Below, in pieces: positions 12,001 through 24,000 of a DNA stretch of 64,000 nucleotides; within the stretch, counting starts at the first letter, position 1; the number at the start of each line of letters is the position of its first letter. Source of the DNA: Leuctra nigra (lineage: Eukaryota; Arthropoda; Insecta; Plecoptera; Leuctridae); NCBI GenBank assembly GCA_934045905.1, contig OW203764.1, positions 28,384,954 through 28,448,953 of the forward strand, read 5' to 3'. Below the pieces are notes generated by a model. The model saw only the letters and a program-made list of their open reading frames with translations. It made no database searches and was not told where the DNA came from. The position numbers were made by a program, and so were the translations under genes.

Positions 12001-15000
12001 CTAGTGTGTAGTAAGTTTAGTGATAGCGTCAGGACTTACATTTTCTTCTGCATTATATTGTATAATATATTGATGGCAGGTGTGACGCCCTATAATTTTG
12101 AACCAACCTATTCTGAAGAATAACATTTAAAAATTTTAGAAAAACGCAAGGACAATGAGAAGAGACTCGAAAGTTTGAGAGGTCATGCTGGAAATTTAGA
12201 TTGGTGTGTTTGCGGGGAGTGTGAAGAGAAAGACACAGACGAAGAGTCATTGTGTTGTCACAATGCAGAGACAATTGATCATGTTAGAAAAGACAAACAA
12301 TGTATTACATATCACGACTCATTTTCAAGTGTTGCGTTAAATTTAGACTGCCTAAATACAGCCCGCTACAGTTACATTATCAAGTGTCAATCAAAAGAAG
12401 AAAGAAAGAAATTTCAATGCTTATCGAATCGTTTGTGGCGGCATATTGCCTACAAGCAATTCATTTATTGGATGAACTCGTGGATGCCTCTCGGTAGATT
12501 TCGTCGAATTGTCATTCCTTTGTGCGTTGTGAAGGCAATACGAACCAAATTTCCTGAGTCCAGTGAAAATTACGTTGGATTCAAGGCTACCAGCCCGAAT
12601 ACTTGATTAGGTAGGAAGGCAAATTGCATGTAAACTTTATTATTGTAAAAAGATCGAAATAAGTATACAGCCCTTCAGCATTAAATGTCCCCGAGTATTG
12701 TGGCATTTATAAACACAGCACTGAGTTCCCATTTTGTACTTTACATGTGAATGATGATTGCACTACTTATTTGAAATATTAATCTGAACTAAAACAACAT
12801 TACTTAGGTAAAGGTACACTTATAGTTTAGAATGAGGATCGAAAACACGCACTCAGGTCTTCACAAAGTCAAAAAACACACTGCATTGCTGACCAAGATT
12901 GCTAACGAGAGCGTGGTCCGATACATGCTTAGTGACGTCAGTACACTCGCTTCCAAAAGAGCTTGCAACTCGCTTGCAACTCAAGAATTAGACGACGTAG
13001 GCGTGCAAAACGTAAATAAAAGCGATTATGTGTTCTAAAACATGCTATTTTAAATTATAAAAATAGGTTTCGCCATTGCTGGAATGGGTTTTTAATGTTC
13101 AATGACTTTAATCCAGTGTCAAATTACAGATTATTCTAACTGAAGGATCTATTAAGGCAGAAACTAATGCCCAGTTGTACAATGTCCCGATAAGTAAGAT
13201 AAAGTTCACTTTAGGCTAAAGTGGACTTTAGCAGTCTAGATGGCCGTGTTTCACTGGATGTTGCCAAGAAGTAAGATGAAGTTCACTTCAGCCTAAAGTG
13301 GATTTGAGCGGTCTAGATGGCCATGTTTCATTGGCTGTTGCTGAGGTTTCAACCGGTAAATTCTATCGCTAACTTTGGACATTGTACAACCGGGTCTAAG
13401 TAATACAACTAGCCATCTTTTATGAAAACCATTTATAAACTTTCTAATCCTTGCAAGTGGTTGCAGAATGCGGGCAAAACCAACGTGATTCAGCATAATA
13501 TATCATGCAAAGACGCGTGGTTTATGGATGATCAATGTCTTACCTCGGTCCATACATCCACGCGGCAACGGAAGACATGGTTCTTGGTGAAGGTACCGCA
13601 ATGTAGCGCACGACGTTGTTAGCGAGATCGGTCACTTCCAAGTATCCAGACACTATTTGATCTGCTCGGCACTAAGGGAGAAACAAAATGTTAATTAATT
13701 TGTACTAACCTTGATGAAATGGCAGTGAATCAACTTTTAAGAGAATGCATAAAAATTAAAAAATTATCTCGGGGAGACTGGTTTTGTATCTGCTTTGAGC
13801 AACAAGTTATTATTTATTATCGAAGTCATCGATCATGCACAATATGATTGATACCTACTCGATCATATTACTCAATAATAAATAATAATACATATTGAAA
13901 GACACATTTTGCCATCCACTGCAAAAGTGAGAAAAACCAGTTCATTAGATTAGATTGTTGTTTTATAGTTGCCTCAGGTGTGTAGTAACTGATAATTATA
14001 TTATAAAAAAACAATCATTAGAAATCAAAGAGAAACCATTGTCAGTCGATCTCCCAATGAAAATTTTTAAATTTTTGAATAGGTAATGAAAATTTATGAA
14101 AATTTTGAAATTTTGAATTTTTACCAGAAAGAGTATCAAAAGCATCTTTATTTACAGGATTATATCTAAATTAGAGGAATAATAATTACCTAGTAATAAC
14201 GCACATTTCTGTACAGATTTTTTAAGCATATCTCATACTTGGTGCCAATGATATAAATAGACTTTAATCTTTTTTTTTTAAATTGGGGTTTAACGTCGCA
14301 CTGTTTTGCAGCGAGACTAATGGCGACGGGTTATACTTTAAAAAATGGAGTTTAATTAAACCCTAGTATTATTTTGCTACATGTACTCTCGAGTCATCTC
14401 TGAATAAGATTCGGGTTCACTGACCTGATCCGGCACCTGGGAGGCTGCCACAGGCCGCACCACCTGATTGGCAGTCTCGAGAACCACGCTTGGTCCGAGA
14501 CTCCTGGCCGCGCGCTCCTGTCTCGGCCACAAGTACATCTCAGTCTGCTCGAGGTCTGGAAAGCCGACAGCAATCCCAGCATATGACCACTCCGAGCTCA
14601 TCACTCGGTTCGGAGCACTCAGCTTCTGGTCCAGCAACTGGCTGAGACGCTCGTATTCGAGGCCCACGGGGGACACAGTCGTCAACGAACCCAACTCGTG
14701 GTTGGTGAAAGTCTCGTTTATCGAGGACAGCAAGCTCGGGCAAGGATCAAATGGATCCAACTTGGACAACAGGTACTTTCTAGAACAAATGATTATAGGT
14801 ATACCGTATATTATGAGATGAGAACAGCCTAAGATTAGTTCTAAAAGTTTATGTCAATAAAAGTAAGTTAATTTAACATATAATTCCTTAAGCAATCTAT
14901 AGATTATAACTAGAGATAGGATAGTTATGCAAATGCATATTTATTTTAAATCGTCAGATCATATGGAAACATAGATATAAATTCGTTTTGAGATCCCCTG

Positions 15001-18000
15001 ATTCCAAAAATATAGGTTTTATTTTGCATATTTTGCATATTTGGGCATTTTCAGAGGAAAACTGCATATTTCAGCATTTTCTTGCATATTTTGCATATTT
15101 CAGTCATTTTGTCATTTTTTTCTTTAAAATCACACTTTCCGCATGTTAATTTTATTTTTTATATAATTTTTCGAAATGTTGTACATCTCAATTTGCAAAA
15201 GAACCATTCTACCTGGTTTCCCCAGCTAATCCCTTGACTTTGTTTTCAACTTCCAGGCAGGTGAAGGTCTATTTTGGGACCTGCACTGTTGTTTACTAGT
15301 GAATCATTCTCCTAGTGTAAGATGGCCTCCCATTGGCTGGTTGAGATTTGCATCTCCAATCAGCAATCATAATTCATCTTTCACTCCAGAAAAGAGTAAA
15401 GGTGGATTCACACGGCCGTTTCAAACTTCGAGTTTGAAACTCAAGTTTGCCGAAGTTCCGAATCACCGTTCCAAAAACCTTCGTGTGAACTATGAAAAGA
15501 TTCGAACTGTGAGGATTGAGTTTCAAACTTTCATAGTTCACACGGGAGTTTTTGGAACGGCGATTCGGAACTTTGGCAAACTTGAGTTTCAAACTCGAAG
15601 TTTGGAACGGCCGTGTGAATCCACCTAAAGGCATGCTTAGTTCGTTCAGTTCATTGTTTAGTGTGGTACTGAATGATTGTTCTCCCAGCAGTTGGAAAGT
15701 TTTATTGACAATTTGAAAGAAGAGTTTGATAGTGGTGGATTTAAGTGAAGTGTTTAGGTGTATGTTACAGTAGTAGGAAGTGCATTAGATAATTAATTAA
15801 TACATTTAAGATTTAATTTAAAAACTAAGTATGCCAGTGGATAGAGCAAAAGTGCAGCAGTGGGTACGGGGCCACAAGTACTTGCAATGTGACGGAAGTT
15901 TATATACTGAGGTATGTGTTATTTTTCTAAAAAGATCCCAATTTTAAATGATCCGTGACCCCATTCATCCAATAAATTTGCGTTGCATATTTTGCATATA
16001 ATGGCACTTTCAATTGCATATTTTGGGATATTTCTTTGCATAACTATCCTATCTCTAATTATAACCAAATGTAAAACTTGGACTTTACATGGGTTTTTTT
16101 AACATAAATAATATGTAATGTTTAATTACGTAATTTGGCAAATTGCCCATTGAAAATTGACACAGAATTTATGATATGCCAAATATGAAGATGATGAAGT
16201 GCTAGACAACTGCAGTGAAAATGAATCAAGTCATAAGTAATCTATATTAAAAAAAACATAAACAAAACAGCATTCTATGAGTAAAATCACTCAAAATTAC
16301 CACATGTATGCAATAATATCAACAATCACATGTAAAGAGATATTAATTCTTAATTGAGCGAGCGTAGCGAGCGTCACCACGGTACACTTATGGCACTTTC
16401 TCTGTGTGTTTGTTTTTTTTTTTTTTTTTTTTTTGTTGTTTTTTTTGTGTTCACTGCCCAGGTCAAACCGCACAACCAATCGATCTGAAATTTTGTACAC
16501 ATACTAACGTAATCTATGCGATCCCTGGGATCTTTTCTGAACGAGATCCTGTGATTGGTTCAAATTTTATAAAAATTATCTTTCGATTGGTTGGTTCGAT
16601 CAATTTGAAATTTAGCAAAGTCATTGCAACCAACATTGTACCCAATCAAAAAAAAATTCAGCCAAATCCTCCAATTGGTTCAAATTTGAAACCATTTTTC
16701 CTGTGATTTTTGAAATTTAAACTGGAACCGATTGACCGACCAACTAAAAACTTCGCATGGTCATTTGTACCAACATTTAAGGTATTTTTGCCAATTTTCA
16801 CTCTAATCTGTCGTTATTTTCAAAAGTTTTTGTCATTTTAGGGACATTTTGCGTGTTGGCTGTCAAATTCACGGTGACTTCGAATCTTCAGTTCAAGGCA
16901 AGGCAGTTAGAGCAGAAAGTTTTAAACGATATGAAACTAATAATGACCGTTCAACAGATTGATCTGATCATAGAGATTCATATACTTACAGAGAGGGGCA
17001 AGTAGGTAGCCAGCCTTGGTATGATGCGATGTACATTGTCAGGGTAGATCTGAGCATGCTCAGCCACCATCTTGGAGATTATTTCAAAAATTACTTTAAA
17101 AATGGCACCCCCCTCGATTGTAATGTTGTTGGCAAGAGACTTGAATGTTACTTTGTACTAACCTTCAGTGCATACTTCACAGTAACAAACAACACAGAAC
17201 AAATAAATGTACAGTAAAAACAAGATATAATATTGTAATAGTCTTCTGATTCAAGTTAAAAACGTGTTTCTAGTAAGTTTAAAATTTGACAGCTCAAAGT
17301 AATATTTTCACTGCCTTCCGAATTAATTTTCCATTTCAGTGGCAGTGAATTATTAAATATCTCCAATATGGAGATACAACTGCAATCCTGCAATACAATC
17401 CTGCAAAACTGCAATACAACTGCAATCCCATACAGTACGACAGGAGTTCAGAGAGAAGATTGCAAGCAGTGAGAGAATAGGGGAAGTGGGACAGGTGGAA
17501 GAGGAATGGCAAACATTTAAGAAGGTATTTGTGGAAAGTGCAGAAGAAGTTTGTGGGCGATCAAGTGGGAGAAGCAAGAAGAAGGAAACACCGTGGTGGA
17601 ATGAAATAGTCCGAGAAGCAGTGCGTCAGAAGAGAACCGCCTGGCAAACGTACGAGGCCGATAGATCTACCCTCAACAAGGCCGAATACCGAAGGTGGAA
17701 AATACGAGTAAGAGAGACAGTAGAAGAAGAAAAGAAGAAGTCCATGGAAGAACTTGCTGGTAAACTAGAAACGGATTTTGAAGGCAATAAAAAGATGCTT
17801 TATGGCATAATAAAGGAAAAGAGGACAAGAAAAGTTGGACAGGCATGCATGGTGGATGCTTGCGGAGGATTGATCAATGACCCAGTAGAAGTACAGGCAC
17901 TGTGGAAAGAGTACTTCAAGGAACTACTGAATGTTGATGGAGTGGCACTACCAGAAAGTAGTGGAATACTACAGAGTGAGAACGAGGAAGAGGAGAAGTG

Positions 18001-21000
18001 TGCTTTGAGAGAGGGAGAAGTGGAGAAAGCGCTAAACGAGATGAAGAATGGTCGATCACCCGGAATAGATGAGATAACAGTGGAGATGGTAAGAGCTGCT
18101 GGGGAAATAGGAAAAAGATGGTTGTTTCGAGTAATGAGTGCGGCATGGAAACAGAGGACCATACCGGACGATTGGAGAAAGGGAGTGATTGTACCAATCT
18201 ACAAAAAGGGTGACAGGAAGAAGTGCAGCAACTACAGGGGAATTACTTTGATGTGTCAATGTGCCAAAGTATTCGAAAAAGTGGTGGAATTTAGACTGAA
18301 AGAAGTAGTAGAGGAAAAGCTCAGGGAGGAACAATATGGGTTCAGGCCAGGCAGATCAACCATTGATCCAATATTCACTATCCGACAAGTCATGGAGAGA
18401 AAGTGGGAGAGTGGAGAAAAACTGTACATGGTTTTTCTAGACTTGGAAAAGGCCTACGATCGCCTACCAAGGAAGAAAGTATGGGAATGTCTGAAGCGGA
18501 AGGGGGTGGGATTGGGTCTGATTGAGAGAATCAAGAGCACATATGAGAAGAACGAGAGCTGTGTACAAACAGTGGAGGGGAAGACAGGATGGTTTGAGGT
18601 GAAGGAAGGACTTCGACAGGGCAGCGTTCTTTCCCCAACACTATTTGTCATTGTCATGGACGAGCTGCTGAGAAAAGTAGAACCAAGCGAAGACCAGGAG
18701 ACGAATACACTGGTATATGCAGATGATATCGTAGTGTGGGGAGAAACCAGCGAATGTGTTCAAGAAAAGATTGATAGATGGAGCCAGATGACTGAAGAAT
18801 ACGGTATGCGAATAAGTCAGGAAAAGAGTGAGACACTAGTAATGGAGAGGAAGGCAACAAGAAATGTGAAGATCAGGCTACGGGGCTTGGAACTGGCGGA
18901 GAGAGGAGAGTTTAAGTATCTGGGGAGCTGGCTAACTAAGGATGGAAAAATAGGAAGAGAGATAACATCAAGAGTGCAACAGGCTAACACATTTTTCCAG
19001 TTAGTCAGGAAACTTCTTTGGAATGAGCAGTTCCCCCAGAAATGCAAGATACTCCTTTTCAAAAGCTATTTCCTGCCAATACTCACCTACGGTTCCGTAA
19101 CGTGGGCGATCGGAGGAAAGGAGGAGAGCCAGTTGCAGGCAGCAGAAATGAAGTTTTTACGAAGCATACAAGGAGTAACTAAGATGGACAAGATCAGGAG
19201 TGAAAAGATTAGAGGAGACTTGAAGGTAGAGAGGTTGGCATTTAAAATGGGGAGAGAGCGGCTACGGTGGTTTGGCCACATGAAGAGAATGCAGAGGGAG
19301 AGAATACCGCGTCGGGAGTTCGAAGCTGCGAGAAGTGATAAAAGGAGAGTGGGAAGACCGAGGGAAAAGTGGAGAGAGCTGGTAGCAGAAGATGTACAAG
19401 AGAGACTGGAGAAGTGGGAAGAAGTGGAAGAAGGAAGGTGGTGGGAAGACAGGAAGAAGTGGAAAAAACTGGTAGAGAAGAAGAACGAAGAGGAAGAGCC
19501 AAGCCTGGCCAGCTAGCTTAGGAGTCCGGGCCCTAGTAAATGGTGGCCTCGCCACCCCCCGACCCAACTCTTGGAACCGGGAGGAAGATTATTATTATTA
19601 TGGAGAAAAAGGATCTTTCAAAATTAGTCAAGCATTAACCAGTATTTACCCCTCTCTGTAATATATCTCTATGATCTGATATTGTGTACACACACTACAT
19701 ATCATATCATATGGGTGGTCCCAGGTATATTTTTTGAACGAGATCCTGTGATTTTTGAAAATTAACAAGGAACCGTTCAATCATAAAGGTTTAATCGATC
19801 AACTTAAAACTTAGCAAGGATTGGCACCAATATTTGTGGAGATTTTGGAGATTTTTATACAAGTCTGTGACGAAACTAAAGAATTGTTGGCTTTTAATGA
19901 CATTCGATAGACATAATTTCGGTTCGAAGTGTTGCGTGTATTCGTGCTCGCTCATCAACGCGTTACACAGAGCGTTTTCCTAGTTATTATTTTAGTACTA
20001 TCAGTTATCACATTCTTTTAAATAATTAAGTAGGTAGGAACTATTGTGTTACATCAATTATTATTTCAATACAAATATCAAATATTATTTAATACTTAAT
20101 GATAAAAATAAATGTGTCATCTTGTAAAGACAGTTCAACAAACCGCTTTCTCTCGGTGTAATTTCATGGAGTGCCACATCACTGCCTACCTGTTGTCCAT
20201 ATCTTCTATCAGCCACTTGTCATGCGCGGCGATGTGCAGTGACTTGATTGCAAGCGGCACGGCGATGGAGTACGCAGCCATCTCGTCCAGCCGGATCATG
20301 TCGAGACGACTTCCCGCCTGTTCGTGCAGCACCACTGTGTCCGAAGAGCCGCTAACAAGTCGCCAGCTATCGCTCCGAGCGCCACCGAACGCTCGAGCGA
20401 TGCTGCCGGTAGCCGAGTCCAGTGCCGACACCAGAGGCAATGCAGTCGCTTCGTGGGTCGTACAGTTTACAAGCAGCAGACTGTTGGACTGGAAACATTA
20501 ATATGAAACAAGCTATAAAAAATGCATTAATTATAATTTATTCAAAGTAATTTCTATTTTCAAAATAACTGCTCCAATGAGAGGGAAAAGATATACCTAA
20601 ATGCCAGAAGGTATGAGATGAACCATATACTATGGTAGAGGTAAATAGAATAAATGGACTCCATCTCTTACTCTCCTATGCATGTGTTTTAATACAAACC
20701 AATACCCCATGAAATTGAACCATTTATGTAGAAAATATTCTCCTTTTCTTTCACATTGTACCTACCATTGGTATGAGGCAGATGTTGACTGAAGCCTGAG
20801 TAAACTTTGAATTTAAGTTTAGTTTTTGGTCATAAAGATCCTTCAAAAATTTAAAATTTAAATAACAAGGTAAGGTAACTATAGACTTGTTCATTGTTCC
20901 TTTTAGTACAAAATGTAGTGGCATTTTAAAAGAAAATGAGATTTGTTAAAATCAAAGATGGATTAAAAATAAGAATTACCGTCTCCTCATGTACGAGCAC

Positions 21001-24000
21001 CGAGCCCAGCCAATTCCCTCCGAGTGACGTGATGGTGAAGCGAGGCTTCGTGCCGTACTCGGCCCTCATGAGGCCTTCCATGTTGAGCTGCTGAGTCGTC
21101 TCGCTCAACAGCTGCGTGGAGAACAGCTGCAGCGGATTGGTCGTCAGAACGTGGATCCAGTCCATCAGCGGGTTGCTCTCAGGGTCTGATGGAGCGACAT
21201 ACAAGGGGCGCCATCACTTTTCATGGGATATTACATAATCAAGGGCAGGATAGTGTAACGGTTTGAATTCGGCGCTGGCGCCAACGTCAAGTCGTTACCA
21301 TTAGCCGGCATTTGTACCCATATTTGGAGGGTCGCCTAGAGCAGAAAAGATGTCATGCGCAATGGTCAATGATAGTCGAGTTCGCGGATCGGCGACCTGA
21401 GCTCATTCTCTTTCTCTGGCTGACCGTCGTCGACTTCACATCGCCGCGTGAGTAGTGTTTAAATGTAGATTGTAACCACGCTAAGTTGTAGCGGATATAA
21501 CGTAGTGCGACTGGTCGTCCAGCCCCTACTTGCAGGTTCAATCTTGAGCTTTGTTAACAGAATCATTATTGTGCCCCTGTGGCCTACTTGAAATAGAGTA
21601 GTTAATGTATTTTGTCGTTGCGTAGTTTTTGTATTGCAATCAAGTGTGGCCACACTTGGATTGTCTCCGCGGAGAGTCAGGCAGTCAGGGAAAGGGCATC
21701 TTTTCGATCATTCATACCTAACTAAATTTAACATTTGTCTAACGTCCAGTAATCCTAGAACCTCGTATGTACGAGTTCTATTTAAGTAAATGTCCGAAGT
21801 AATTCGGCGAGCATCTTATCACGGAGGAGTGTAAGTAAAGAGTTTATTATATTTATCAGTGTATTGTATCAGTCTTATTTGCTATTCATTCAATTGCATG
21901 TGTTGTGTTGCCTCCAGGCACACAGCTGATGAGGTTACGACCTGTGTTGTACACAGAGTCCATTTACGCGAGGAGGTCAAACCCCCGGTAATCTGTTATC
22001 TCATTCTGATCATTTGTATGTTGTGTTTATTTGACTGTTCATTTATTCCTCACTTGAGGTTATGTAATAAAACCATAATTAATGTCAACTGGACATCACA
22101 GCCTTATGTCTTGATAGTCTAGCACCTAGTTCTGATCCTATTGCTCTCGCTCATGTCGTGTCTCTCTCTTTGTCAACTACCACGAGATCACCCGCCCACA
22201 CCCATCTCCAGCTGTTGCTAGCCCGGCACTGGTTATTTCTGCCCGAGGCGACGACGCCGGCGTGGCAATAGTGTGCATTAAGTTTATTAACATAACAATA
22301 AAGGGAGTGCACAAATGTTCCTTTTAGTGCTGAAATGTAGAAAATATTAATATATTGCATTTTACTAAATAAATTTGAGGGATATAACCATTAATAGACC
22401 AAAACAGAAATTCCTGCGCATGCGTGAAGTTGACAATTTTACACCTTGACCCGTGTGACATCTCTAATTCACTGCCTTCTGCATACGAAAATTATCATGC
22501 AATAAGAAGGCTGCTTTTTAATTTTTGATTGTTGCTTTTTTGTTTTTTAAAATTTGTCTTTGGCTGTTATTAAATTATTTTAACAAAGAATATTTTATAT
22601 AATGTATTGATATCAAGAATACTACTATTTAATTATAGATAGATAGGTGAACTTTGAATTCCATTTATTTAAAAGTGTGAATTGAAACTAAATTGATATT
22701 TTTTGTCACCACCGGAACACACGGAATGATACGTAGTTCCAAACCGGATACAGATGGCATTAGTCATTTCTGTTTTGGTCTATTTAATACAATAACTAAC
22801 TTGTTAATTATTTAAAAAATAACAATATTTCACAACAAAGTGCATGTAATTAAAACTAATAAGGCGCGTAAAGCCTGATGAACAATTGAATTAAGGTTTA
22901 TGGTTTAATGTTTAGTGATTATAGTGTTTAAGATGTTATAACAGAGACCAGTGCACAATTGCTTATTTCACGAGATTATTTCATGATTTCACCATGATAA
23001 AATTAAATAATTGATCGAAAAATGATATGGAAACAAAAATATGAGCAAGACTAGGCACAAATATCAAATTAAAATGCTTCCAATGACATTAATTCAGAAG
23101 ACTTTTCATTTTCCCATACGAATTTGACATTGACATTTACTCTGCTCTCTTCTGATTGGTTTGTCATAAGGTGAAATAGTGTTTTGCAATAAGAAATGGA
23201 TTTTGTTACTTTCTTATTTCAGCTTAAACCTTAAACACTAAACCTTATGATGACGCTTATGATAGTTGTGCATGGTAACGTTATAACATCACCTTTCATT
23301 TCTCTTAAACACTAAACACTAAACACTAAACCATAAACATTAATTCATATGTGCATTAGGCTTAAGAGGGGGGGGGGGAGGAAAATCCCCCCCCCCCCCC
23401 TCTGATTCAAGTCCCCTCCCTGATAAAAATATGCTGAAAATGTGTTAACATTGCGTAGAAATGCACTAAATTCATGCCTGAAATTCAAAACTTTTCATAA
23501 TTATGACAAATATGTATAAAGTGGCTTGGTGTACTGAGGACACCAGAAATACATATGATAAAACACTAATAAAACAGGGATTCATCAGTCACAGTAAGTT
23601 GATTGAAGAGAGTTAAATGAGGAGCGCTGTGTACCTTTTGTGACAGCAAGTCCTGTTACTATGGCAGTCTCTGGTGCTGGTATCGTCCAATAAGATTGCA
23701 TCTCACTGAACACCATCGCTCTTGCTTCAGTCCGATCCAATCGATGTTGCTGTGACCGCAGCGTTATTGCGGCCTTGGGACGCAGATAGCGCTGCTCGAC
23801 TGGTAGCCGAGTATTGCGTGCTGATTGGTCAATCTGCCAACCTCCAGCTAGGTGGGCGGGGGGAAGAGGCAACCTGCAGAGAATCATGTATTGAAAATTT
23901 GAAACATGGAAATGAATATTTATTGTGAGTACTTGGAATGAGAAAGAATAACAAACAACTCACCTGACAATATGTTGCACTGAGGAGTGTAGCAGTTGAT

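Larger units (their letters stand above)
11249..13543 (-). other. VWA8 intron 21
   Basis: Contains a truncated RTE 3' end (11617-11912), the antisense P2X7-ballast-like frame (12073-12606) and a tandem duplication (about 13192-13345). 11249-11616 shows an open frame on the minus strand (MSDVLIALERDARDD..) with no VWA8 counterpart. Confidence 0.6.
14911..16057. mobile_element. hAT-type DNA transposon, internally reduced, 8-bp TSD
   Basis: Terminal inverted repeats TAGAGATAGGATAGTTATGC and GCATAACTATCCTATCTCTA bound 1147 bp and are flanked by a perfect 8-bp target duplication ATTATAAC (14903-14910 and 16058-16065). The 8-bp duplication and TAG..CTA ends fit the hAT superfamily. Subterminal GCATATTTT repeats cluster at both ends. 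Most of the transposase is gone; one exon remains and a palindromic MITE sits inside. Confidence 0.85.
21186..23634 (-). other. VWA8 intron 17, repeat-filled
   Basis: Holds an LTR-like segment (about 21240-22290), a TIR element (22393-22784), a second inverted-repeat element (about 22867-23365) and a G/C homopolymer pair (23370-23402). No gene seen. Confidence 0.5.

Noticed and set aside
14377..14424. VWA8 ending at the stop at 14377 instead of splicing
   Set aside because: A CAG|GTCAGT donor joins in phase to exon 21, and the remaining exons through the VWA domain are all present and in frame.
17353..19567. Several minus-strand frames of 60-120 codons across the LINE
   Set aside because: Antisense shadows of the reverse-transcriptase frame.
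23722..23928. Plus-strand frame MLQSDPIDVAVTAALLRPWD..
   Set aside because: Antisense to VWA8 exon 17; no independent support.
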